Source of the DNA: an uncultured Lachnospiraceae bacterium
Lineage (GTDB): Bacteria > Bacillota > Clostridia > Lachnospirales > Lachnospiraceae
Direction of reading: 5' to 3'
Assembly (NCBI GenBank): GCA_949893755.1
Contig: CATLCV010000022.1
Location: 1 to 40,224, forward strand
Length of the DNA: 40,224 bases
Shown here one piece after another: positions 8,204-14,852 of this stretch; the stretch's first letter is position 1, and every line of letters starts with the position of its first letter. A model generated the notes under the pieces. It ran no database searches, had not been told where the DNA came from, and saw only the letters and a list, made by a program, of their open reading frames with translations. The position numbers were made by a program, and so were the translations under genes.

Positions 8204-8269
8204 AGGAACTGTCTCAAAATAGTATGTAGATCCTGCACGATCTATATACATTATTTTAAGACAGTTCCT
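8204..8269. repeat. 66-bp near-perfect inverted repeat between convergent genes
   Basis: Arms of about 29 bp (8204-8232 and 8241-8269), beginning AGGAACTGTCT and ending AGACAGTTCCT, enclose an 8-base loop. It sits between kdgK (+) and the unknown gene at 8276 (-) and can serve as a bidirectional terminator. Its length and A+T-rich middle also suggest a palindromic mini-element or IS-end remnant. Confidence 0.6.
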
Positions 8270-8275
8270 TCCTTT

Positions 8276-9412
8276 TTAAGACCAAAACTGCTCTAATAGA
8301 TCCTCGTCCGAACACTTCCTGGACAAATTGGATAAAAAACGTTCCCGGGCAGCGCTGGTGCAAAGTTCCAGGTTTCGCTTGTCATTTGTTGCATTGAGTC
8401 CAGCCGCATTCGGGGAAGCCTGGTTTTTAGCGACCCGGAGCAAAAAATCAATATCGTCCTCATACTGCCTGGCCTGCCGCACAAATCCGAGTGTCCTGCT
8501 GGCTGAGATCGCGGAGCGCAGGCTGTTGATGTAATCAAACCGGTCATCCATTTTCGGATTCTCGTAATAGTCAAGAAACGGAATCGAGATATCTTTATTT
8601 TCTGACTTATAATAAGTTGTCAGCGCTTTCATTTCCATACGGGTGGCATTGTAGGGATTGATTCTGTTCAGATGAATCTTCTGCTCAAATACCCTTCCTT
8701 GTCCGTCAGCACCTCTTGCGACCAGAACCGGATCGTCCTCCGTGGATTCGGCTGCATGGTAAAAACGAAATTCCAGATCAGGCTCAATCCCCATCCAGGT
8801 AAGGGGGCTATTGTCTTTCAGTTCATAGTATCCGGGCAGTTTATCTACCTGCTCCCACGTCTCGCCGAACACATCTTCATCGACATCGATCGTATAGCCC
8901 AGCCAGGTTGTCTCCGAAGCATCGCCGGGCGGCAGTGAGGAATAAGAGCTCCATCTTCCTCCGGACGTTCCGGCTGTCCGTGATGCAGCCAGTCCGGCAT
9001 AGCTGTTTAAACCTGCCAGTCCATTTGATACGGAATACGCATTTACTCCTGTGAGGCCGCCCAGTACGGCAGAACCATAAAGCCCGGCAAGGCTGCTAAG
9101 CGCCGCGAGACTGTTCATTCCGGTAAAGCTGCTAAGTGCCGAGAGACTGTTCATTCCGGTAAGGCTTCCAAGCGCTGTGGAGTTGCTCAGCCCGCCAGAT
9201 CCTGCGGCTGCCATTGCGCTGCTGAATCGGGTCAGCCCGGCAAGAGAAGAAAATCCGTTCAGTTCAGAATAGCCGCTGGTTCCGGCAGTACTGTTTGTTT
9301 TCGAAGAGGTGTTGTGCTTTGTGGCTCCATTTTTCGTTTTATACATATTTAATGTCTGGAACCTTGGCAATCCCGTCCTCAAAGAATCATTTGCATGAGA
9401 AATCGCTGTCAT
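8276..9412 (-). CDS. Unknown protein with Gly/Ser/Leu-rich repeat region
   Basis: A 378-residue protein of unknown function. The start is ATG 9412, with AGGAGG 12 bases upstream; an in-frame start at 9445 would include that site. Residues about 35-150 are low complexity, rich in G, S, A, L, N and T, with 12-residue near-repeats of the form TGMNSL(S/A)ALSS. The rest (about 155-378) looks folded: WLGYTIDVDEDVFGETWEQ, then an INPYNATRMEMKALTTYY segment, then a charged helical C terminus with DYINSLRSAI and DDIDFLLRVA. No signal peptide or membrane segment is apparent. The INPYNATRMEM segment resembles one I associate with uncharacterised Clostridia proteins, from memory only. It lies convergent to kdgK and is not obviously part of the sugar-acid pathway. 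Confidence 0.75.
   Translation of the reverse strand: MTAISHANDSLRTGLPRFQTLNMYKTKNGATKHNTSSKTNSTAGTSGYSELNGFSSLAGLTRFSSAMAAAGSGGLSNSTALGSLTGMNSLSALSSFTGMNSLAALSSLAGLYGSAVLGGLTGVNAYSVSNGLAGLNSYAGLAASRTAGTSGGRWSSYSSLPPGDASETTWLGYTIDVDEDVFGETWEQVDKLPGYYELKDNSPLTWMGIEPDLEFRFYHAAESTEDDPVLVARGADGQGRVFEQKIHLNRINPYNATRMEMKALTTYYKSENKDISIPFLDYYENPKMDDRFDYINSLRSAISASRTLGFVRQARQYEDDIDFLLRVAKNQASPNAAGLNATNDKRNLELCTSAARERFLSNLSRKCSDEDLLEQFWS
9091..9162 (-). repeat. Two 36-bp tandem repeats inside the unknown gene
   Basis: 9091-9126 and 9127-9162 are near-identical 36-bp units encoding the 12-residue TGMNSL(S/A)ALSS(F/L) repeats. Being a multiple of three, copy changes keep the frame. Confidence 0.75.
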
Positions 9413-9519
9413 TTTTTCGAATAACCTCCTATCAATAGAGAGCATTCTCGAGAATGTTCATAGAATCCATTTGCCTGCTTCTTCGAAAATGAAAAAGCAG
9501 ATTTTTACCTGTGTGCAAA

Positions 9520-9548
9520 AGTATACTAAAAAAGCGGTTCTCCGGCAA
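9520..9548 (-). promoter_or_regulatory. Promoter of the unknown repeat protein
   Basis: On the minus strand TTGCCG (9548-9543) and TATACT (9525-9520) are 17 bp apart, about 110 bases upstream of ATG 9412. Confidence 0.5.
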
Positions 9549-9588
9549 GCATATGACAGGAGCAAAGACGGTTTAAAAAGAATATGTG

Positions 9589-9697
9589 TTACTGATGATA
9601 TCTTGATCAGGCATGTCCGGTAACTCGGGCCGTCATTTAAAATTGCCTGCGGCACTGGATGGACTGAAAGCCGGCTTTTATATATGCAGCCTGCACC
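9589..9697. repeat. 109-bp structured direct repeat, copy 2
   Basis: Same orientation and length as 6718-6826, at a constant offset of 2871 bp. The outer stem keeps pairing through G-U wobbles and one mismatch, and the inner ATTGCC hairpin is partly kept. It lies just upstream of the YtrA-type regulator promoter. Confidence 0.65.
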
Positions 9698-9701
9698 GCT
9701 A

Positions 9702-9730
9702 TTGACAATAAAGTTCTTATGTTTTATACT
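9702..9730 (+). promoter_or_regulatory. Promoter of the YtrA-type gntR gene
   Basis: A consensus TTGACA (9702-9707), a 17-bp spacer and TATACT (9725-9730). Transcription would start near 9737, about 40 bases before the TTG start. The 364-bp gap 9413-9776 holds this promoter, the divergent one and repeat copy 2, and no gene. Confidence 0.7.
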
Positions 9731-9776
9731 GTGCTTACATTGACAACACACCATAAAACAGAATGGCGGTGAGGAT

Positions 9777-10154
9777 TTGGAGATTGTAGTAAGCAATAAG
9801 GCAAGCCGCCCCTTATATGAGCAGATTGCCACACAGATCAAATCGGCAATTATGAGCGGGGAACTGAAGGCCGGCGAAGCGATCCCTTCTGTGCGGGCGA
9901 TGGCAAAATCTCTGCATATCAGCATTTTGACTGTCCAAAAAGCATATTCCACGCTGCAGGAGGATGGCTTTATTGAGACCACGGCCGGAAAAGGCTGCTA
10001 TGTATCGGCACAGAATCAGGATTTTTATCTGGAAGAACAGCAAAAGAAAATTGAAGAAAAGTTTTCAGAAGCAATAGAGATTGCCAGGGTAAGCGGGATC
10101 TCACTCGATAAATTGCTGAACCTGATCACGCTTTTATATGAAGAGGACGACTAA
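9777..10154 (+). CDS. GntR-family regulator, YtrA subfamily
   Basis: A 125-residue regulator with an N-terminal winged helix (SRPLYEQIATQIKSAIMSGELKAGEAIPSVRAMAKSLHIS, about residues 9-47, recognition helix ILTVQKAYSTLQEDG) and a short helical C-terminal dimerisation tail, the YtrA arrangement. Members usually autoregulate and control adjacent ABC transporter or stress genes. The TTG start gives the usual family N terminus (MEIVVSNKASRPLYEQI); the GGTGAGG site is close to it, and no in-frame ATG lies upstream. The usual ABC transporter partner is absent; a DUF3990 gene follows 55 bases later, which is unusual and may reflect rearrangement. Confidence 0.85.
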   Translation: MEIVVSNKASRPLYEQIATQIKSAIMSGELKAGEAIPSVRAMAKSLHISILTVQKAYSTLQEDGFIETTAGKGCYVSAQNQDFYLEEQQKKIEEKFSEAIEIARVSGISLDKLLNLITLLYEEDD

Positions 10155-10209
10155 ATGGCCGATCCTGTTTTCGGGGCGCGGAACATGTGAAATTTTTAGG
10201 GGGGATGCT

Positions 10210-10896
10210 ATGGATGGGAATATGATCAGAATCTGTCATGGTTCGGAGAATATCATTGAAAAACCGGAGTTTGGAAAGGGAAAGACTACAAATGATTATG
10301 GCCGGGGATTTTATTGTACGGAAAGCATAGAGCTTGCAAAGGAATGGGCATGCTCCAGGGCGAATGACGGCTATGCAAACATCTATGAGCTGGATATGAA
10401 CGGGCTGGACATCCTGCGTTTAAACAACCCGCCGTATCACGTATTGAACTGGCTGGCAGTGCTCGCGGATAACCGGACATACTGGGAGAGGAGCACAATC
10501 TCGGAAGAGGCCAAGGTCTATCTGAGGGATCATTTCCTGGTTGATATTTCACCTTATGATATTATAATCGGATACCGGGCAGATGATTCTTACTTTACCT
10601 TTGCAAAAAATTTTGTGGCAAATGGAATTACTCTGGGGCAGCTTCAGGAGGCAATGAAGCTGGGCAGACTAGGAGAACAGATCGTGCTGAAAAGCAGAAG
10701 GGCATTTGAACGGCTTCGCTTTGTGGAATATGAATCCGCACCCTCGGAAATTTATTTCAAAAAGAAGCTTGAACGAGATCAAAGCGCGAGGGCGGAATAT
10801 CGGAAACGGGTGAGGCATATGCCGAATAAGGATGAACTGCTTATGATCGATATTATGAGAGAGGGGATGGAAAATGGAGATCCGCGCTTATTATGA
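10210..10896 (+). CDS. DUF3990 family protein, putative ADP-ribosyltransferase-fold toxin
   Basis: A 228-residue protein. The N terminus ICHGSENIIEKPEFGKGKTTNDYGRGFYCTESIELAKEWACS (about residues 7-49) is the DUF3990 signature, in which HGS, NDYGRGFYCT and the Trp/Cys stretch form an ART-like nucleotide pocket. DUF3990 is placed with the ADP-ribosyltransferase-like folds by general knowledge of the family; enzymatic activity is not shown here. The start is ATG 10210 because an AGGGGGG site precedes it; the 10138 extension overlaps the upstream gene. Its end overlaps the next gene by 23 bases, so translation is coupled. A toxin role with the downstream Xre-type protein as antitoxin is plausible but inferred. 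Confidence 0.8.
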   Translation: MDGNMIRICHGSENIIEKPEFGKGKTTNDYGRGFYCTESIELAKEWACSRANDGYANIYELDMNGLDILRLNNPPYHVLNWLAVLADNRTYWERSTISEEAKVYLRDHFLVDISPYDIIIGYRADDSYFTFAKNFVANGITLGQLQEAMKLGRLGEQIVLKSRRAFERLRFVEYESAPSEIYFKKKLERDQSARAEYRKRVRHMPNKDELLMIDIMREGMENGDPRLL

Positions 10897-11515
10897 AGGC
10901 TATCTGGACGATGCAATGGACACGATGGGAAATATGATGGACTATGCGCTGAACACCTGTGGGATGAACGGAGAAGATTTTTTCTACATGTTTTTGGCCT
11001 CCGGGACGGCCAGGCAGTTTGAACTCGGAAATCCCAGATATCTTGCGGGGATGACCGGGGCGGAGATCGTAAGGGAGATCGTGCTGCGGGAAAAAGGAAC
11101 CGAGTTAAATGAGCCGGAAGAGTACGAACTGGATAAATCGCCGGAATACTGGTGCGGCTGGATCCTGGCGTACTACCAGTGGCGGACCTGCAGAAGCTTC
11201 CAGCGGATCCGCCAGATCGTTTCCATAGAGGAAATCTTATGGATGTATCCAACCCATCACGAAGCGGATGAAGAGCATTTTGTAGATACCATGAACCGGC
11301 TGTATCAAAGGCGGCATACAAAAACATACCTCAGACAAAGAATGGAAGCCGCCTGGATCAGCAGAGAGGAATTGTCGGCGCAGACGGGAATCCCCTGTGA
11401 GACGATCCGGGAGCTGGAAGAGGATGATTCAAAAATAGCATTGATCGATGCGCGGAGTTTATTTCAGATTTCAAAAGTGCTGGGCTGTACGATGGAAGAT
11501 CTGATGGAATATTAA
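10874..11515 (+). CDS. Xre-like HTH protein overlapping the DUF3990 gene, putative antitoxin
   Basis: A 213-residue acidic protein. Residues about 1-135 form an unrecognised helical domain (FFYMFLASGTARQFELGNPRYLAGMTGAEIV, YWCGWILAYYQWRTCRSF). Residues about 148-213 are an Xre/Cro-type helix-turn-helix: LRQRMEAAWISREELSAQTGIPCETIRELEED, then LFQISKVLGCTMEDLME. The start lies inside the end of the DUF3990 gene. This order (possible toxin first, DNA-binding neutraliser second, overlapping frames) is common among toxin-antitoxin pairs that autoregulate. The N-terminal domain could be the DUF3990-binding part. A plain regulator role is the alternative. Confidence 0.72.
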   Translation: MEIRAYYEGYLDDAMDTMGNMMDYALNTCGMNGEDFFYMFLASGTARQFELGNPRYLAGMTGAEIVREIVLREKGTELNEPEEYELDKSPEYWCGWILAYYQWRTCRSFQRIRQIVSIEEILWMYPTHHEADEEHFVDTMNRLYQRRHTKTYLRQRMEAAWISREELSAQTGIPCETIRELEEDDSKIALIDARSLFQISKVLGCTMEDLMEY

Positions 11516-11522
11516 TAGAAAG

Positions 11523-11549
11523 CAGGGCTGTCGGATGACAGCCCTGTTT
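11523..11549 (+). terminator. Terminator after the DUF3990-Xre pair
   Basis: CAGGGCTGTC (11523-11532) pairs with GACAGCCCTG (11537-11546), then TTT. It lies between convergent genes and probably serves the plus-strand pair. Confidence 0.65.
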
Positions 11550-11576
11550 CCGCAAAATACCTAACATAGAAATACC

Positions 11577-13439
11577 TTACATAATAATCTGCCTTCCGGC
11601 AAACGTTCCTTTCCCAACCGTTACCTCCTGAAAATCCGTGATCCCCTTCCCTTCATTGGGATATTTCACCGAATACAGCTGATCCGCCGCAAAGACCGCC
11701 ACCAGGATACATGCGGTCACCATCAGGGTTCTGGCGGGAAGCTTCCGGAACACTCCGTCCAGGAAGGGCACCAGCACATACACCACCGCCATGCCGCCGA
11801 TGCCGAAGGTGAGCAGCCCTTCCGCGCAGATCCTGCCGTGCAGATTGAGGAAGTACCCGGTATAATCCCACCATCTTGTGCCGCCGTGGAGGGATTCCAG
11901 GAAAAGGGACGTAAAATATTCCACGCATCCGCAGAGGATGATGGCAAGGACAAATTCCGCTGCCGGCTTTCTGCGGAATTTATTTAACAGCAGAAGGATC
12001 ATGACGCTTCCGCATCCATAGATCGGAAGCCAGGGACCGTGCATGACGCCCCGATTGGCAAATTTTCCGTCCGTGATCAGGTGAAGGCTCACCTCCCACA
12101 GCCATCCGGCAAAGGACAGCGTGAAAAAGATCAGGATCACGGACCAGATGGAATAGTACCGGAGATAATTCTGACTGGCGATCCATTTCCGTTTTTTATG
12201 CTCCGGGATGGGGTACAGCCTGGTGGGATATACCAGCCCTTCGGCCGCCTTTTTGTCGTATTCCAGCTGGAAGCGGAGACTCTGCTCCTCCTCCAGTACC
12301 TCAATCGCTTTGTTCCGCCGGAACGTGACTCCGAACACATCTGCCAAAACTCTCTGAATGCCTCCCAGCTTCGCGGCCTCCGGCAATTTTCTGCCGTACT
12401 CCTCATATACATCGGAATAAGTAAATTCCAGCATCAGAGGGTCCGCATTTTCAAATAAATATGTATCATTCAAAAGCTCTGTTCGCTCAATCTCGCGCTC
12501 ACGGCCCAGGCGGCGGAGCTCCGCGTAGTATTCTGCCAGCACCGCGGTTTTATACGGAACGGTAAAGAAGATATTGGAAAGGCCGAAGGTCAGGATCCCG
12601 AGCATTTCCCAGCCAAGGAACGAGAGCTCCAACACAAAGCATTCCCACTTATGGCCGTGCATCAGCTTCCGCGACAGGGTGATGGCATCCATGGTCCGGA
12701 TGCCCGGATTTTCCGCCAGGATGCAGGGCACCAGATAATAGGAATAAGCCTTGATGATTCCGCCCACGATGGTCAGAGACCAGAGGGTGTTCAAAAGGCC
12801 CGTCACAAAATGCGCGATTCCCACATGGCACCATTTTTTCACCCGCAGCAGAAACCACACCCGCTGGGCCGGCACCTTTTCATAGCAGCGGCCCTCCAGA
12901 AACATCCGCAGCATCACGGTCCGGTACACTCCGACCACAAAGATCTGGATCAGGAACACCAGGAGAAGCGCTCCCAGAAGCATGATCACAATGGCGCCGC
13001 TGTCGGTTCCGGCCAGGGAGCGGATGCCCACCGTCAGGGTCAGAAGATACGCTCCGGAGGACAGCTTATTGACAACAGAAGCAAATACGCCACGGCTCCG
13101 CCCAAGGGCAGCGCCTGGATTGACCAGCGAATCCTCCACATACCGCTTTTCCGTTTCCCGGACCTGCTGTTTTTGATCCGCAAAGTTGTCCTCCGCGATC
13201 TCCATGGTATAATTCAGGAAAGAATTGATGATGGTGTTGGTAAATGTAACGCTTGCCTGTGATACATCCGCTTCCTGGATATTCATACCGGATCCCGACA
13301 TGACGGACTGTCCGCCGAGTATGGACGATATGACACAGAGCAGCAGGAACAGGCGGTAGTGCTTTTTTAATACTTTTTTGGCGCGTGCCTTTAAATCTTT
13401 TCGAATCTGTTTTCTTGTACGCAAGCTGGCAATCTCCAA
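11577..13439 (-). CDS. DUF975-CmpB fusion membrane protein
   Basis: A 620-residue polytopic membrane protein. Residues 1-310 resemble DUF975: a basic start (RKDLKARAKKVLKKHYRLFLLLCVISSILGG), several hydrophobic helices, and the YYLVPCILAENPGIRTMDAITLSRKLMHGHKWECFVLELSFLGW region. A charged cytoplasmic segment spans about 310-420. Residues about 425-570 match the CmpB/putative ABC-transporter permease type (SFAGWLWEVSLHLITDGKFANRGVMHGPWLPIYG, then CVEYFTSLFLESLHGGTRWWDYTGYFLNLHGRICAEG), and a final hydrophobic helix precedes a short tail. The two families are usually separate genes or unrelated, so the fusion is notable. Function is unknown; roles in membrane or envelope maintenance are speculative. 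Confidence 0.82.
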   Translation of the reverse strand: MEIASLRTRKQIRKDLKARAKKVLKKHYRLFLLLCVISSILGGQSVMSGSGMNIQEADVSQASVTFTNTIINSFLNYTMEIAEDNFADQKQQVRETEKRYVEDSLVNPGAALGRSRGVFASVVNKLSSGAYLLTLTVGIRSLAGTDSGAIVIMLLGALLLVFLIQIFVVGVYRTVMLRMFLEGRCYEKVPAQRVWFLLRVKKWCHVGIAHFVTGLLNTLWSLTIVGGIIKAYSYYLVPCILAENPGIRTMDAITLSRKLMHGHKWECFVLELSFLGWEMLGILTFGLSNIFFTVPYKTAVLAEYYAELRRLGREREIERTELLNDTYLFENADPLMLEFTYSDVYEEYGRKLPEAAKLGGIQRVLADVFGVTFRRNKAIEVLEEEQSLRFQLEYDKKAAEGLVYPTRLYPIPEHKKRKWIASQNYLRYYSIWSVILIFFTLSFAGWLWEVSLHLITDGKFANRGVMHGPWLPIYGCGSVMILLLLNKFRRKPAAEFVLAIILCGCVEYFTSLFLESLHGGTRWWDYTGYFLNLHGRICAEGLLTFGIGGMAVVYVLVPFLDGVFRKLPARTLMVTACILVAVFAADQLYSVKYPNEGKGITDFQEVTVGKGTFAGRQIIM

Positions 13440-13458
13440 TCATTTTATTTTTGCTGAT

Positions 13459-14427
13459 TCAATATACAACTCTCATACAGATCCCCTGCGGATAATCTCC
13501 GTACTTTTCACCGAAGATATTCACCCCGCCCAGGTTCTCTGCATCCGGTTTGATGCAGATCTTAAATGAGATATAAGGATGCTCCGTCAGCCCGATCGTA
13601 TTCAGATTGACAGCAGGGTTGACCGATATCTCATTGATATATCCGCCGTCCGGGCGCAGCGATATGGTGGTCAGCTGTCCGTACTGGGTGCGGCCCATAG
13701 GCCAGATATCCGGAGTCAGCTTCCCTCTTCTCACGCCGAAATCTCCGGGACACGTATAGGTCCCCACCTCCTGTTCATTGATAGAAAATGTGATATCTGA
13801 AGGCCAGTCCTCGCTGTAACCGGGTGCCTCGGAGCAGAGCTCCAGGGTAAAGGAAAGCTCCTGCAGGGTCAGCAGGCTGTTGACCTTGTTCGGAAAACGG
13901 TATTCCAGAAATCCATGGTTGAACCAGATAAGCTGTGCGCTGCTGCGCTCTGCGGAATAAAAGGAAACCGGGTTGTCAAAGCAGTCGATGATCCCATCCA
14001 TACCGGCCAGGCCGCAGGTGGGGCTGACGTTGAAATTGTAATAGCCGCCGATGGGCATATCATATAGAAAAGAATGGTCGGCGGAGTCGATGTCTGTGTC
14101 ATAGGCTTCCAGATGGAAGGAAAGGATATGGCACATACAGACCCGCATGGAGCCGCGGATCCCGGGCTGGTTTTCCGTGATGATCAGCCCGGCATCCTCC
14201 AGGCAGCGGACGTGCATGGCTGTGGAGGACAGCGGGATCTGCAGAAGCCGTGAGATCTCCTGCAGGGATAAGGGCTTGGTCTTGATCAGGTTCATAATGT
14301 CGATCCGGACCGGGGAAGATAAGGCTTTGCCGATCGCGACAATATGCTCTTTGTGGCCGGATACAGCCAGGTTGAATTCCAGATTTTTTTCTCCGATGAC
14401 TTTTGGGGTATTTTGGATTGCTGACAT
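13459..14427 (-). CDS. ArsR-type winged-helix regulator with large C-terminal domain
   Basis: A 322-residue regulator. Residues about 25-95 form an ArsR-like winged helix (IGKALSSPVRIDIMNLIKTKPLSLQEISRLLQIPLSSTAMHVRCLEDAGLI). Residues about 100-322 form a beta-rich, aromatic domain of unknown type (PIGGYYNFNVSPTCGLAGMDG, WFNHGFLEYRFPN, SYISFKICIKPDAENLGGVNIFGEKYGDYPQG region) that probably binds a carbohydrate or related ligand. The start is ATG 14427, behind AAAGGAAC; the longer frame is A+T-rich upstream DNA. It is divergent from the GH2 operon across a promoter-rich 425-bp gap and is the obvious regulator of that operon. ArsR proteins normally have about 100 residues, so the extra domain is unusual. 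Confidence 0.8.
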   Translation of the reverse strand: MSAIQNTPKVIGEKNLEFNLAVSGHKEHIVAIGKALSSPVRIDIMNLIKTKPLSLQEISRLLQIPLSSTAMHVRCLEDAGLIITENQPGIRGSMRVCMCHILSFHLEAYDTDIDSADHSFLYDMPIGGYYNFNVSPTCGLAGMDGIIDCFDNPVSFYSAERSSAQLIWFNHGFLEYRFPNKVNSLLTLQELSFTLELCSEAPGYSEDWPSDITFSINEQEVGTYTCPGDFGVRRGKLTPDIWPMGRTQYGQLTTISLRPDGGYINEISVNPAVNLNTIGLTEHPYISFKICIKPDAENLGGVNIFGEKYGDYPQGICMRVVY

Positions 14428-14520
14428 GATTATGTTCCTTTCGTAAATATTGTAGTAAAAATAGCAAAAAATATTACAAAATAAATATTTTGAAATAAAG
14501 AAATAAAAAGCATTTATTGC

Positions 14521-14549
14521 ATTATAAATAGAATAAAGTGATTTGTCAA
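14521..14549 (-). promoter_or_regulatory. Promoter of the ArsR-like regulator
   Basis: On the minus strand a consensus TTGACA (14549-14544), a 17-bp spacer and TATAAT (14526-14521). Transcription would start about 90 bases before ATG 14427. This is one of the strongest promoters in the window. Confidence 0.75.
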
Positions 14550-14621
14550 GGAATATTGCACAAATTGACAATAAATAAATTGTGAAAATGAACTGAAATT
14601 GTTATTTTCAACAAAAAATGA

Positions 14622-14650
14622 TTGCATTTGGGGAAAATGGAGAGTATAGT
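14622..14650 (+). promoter_or_regulatory. Promoter of the GH2-phosphoester operon
   Basis: TTGCAT (14622-14627), a 17-bp spacer and TATAGT (14645-14650). The leader to the GH2 start would be about 195 bases, very A+T-rich and gene-free. Imperfect inverted words (CACAA..TTGTG near 14559-14584) lie between the two divergent promoters and are candidate binding sites for the ArsR-like regulator. Confidence 0.6.
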
Positions 14651-14852
14651 TAAAACATAAAATCTAGCAAAAAGATATATAAGGACTAAAAATAATAAAA
14701 CAGAAAAATGGAAATAAATCATAAAACAATGCTTAAAATAATAAAACTGAAAAAGATGATTTGTCCGGATTTCAAAAAATGAATTTTAATGCAAAAAATA
14801 ATATACATAAATTTCAAAAAAACAGAAATTAAAAAAGGAACAGGTGGAGCAT

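Noticed and set aside
9458..9982. Minus-strand frame of 174 codons over the YtrA promoter region
   Set aside because: It crosses two good promoters and the start of the plus-strand regulator, and its sequence is not protein-like.
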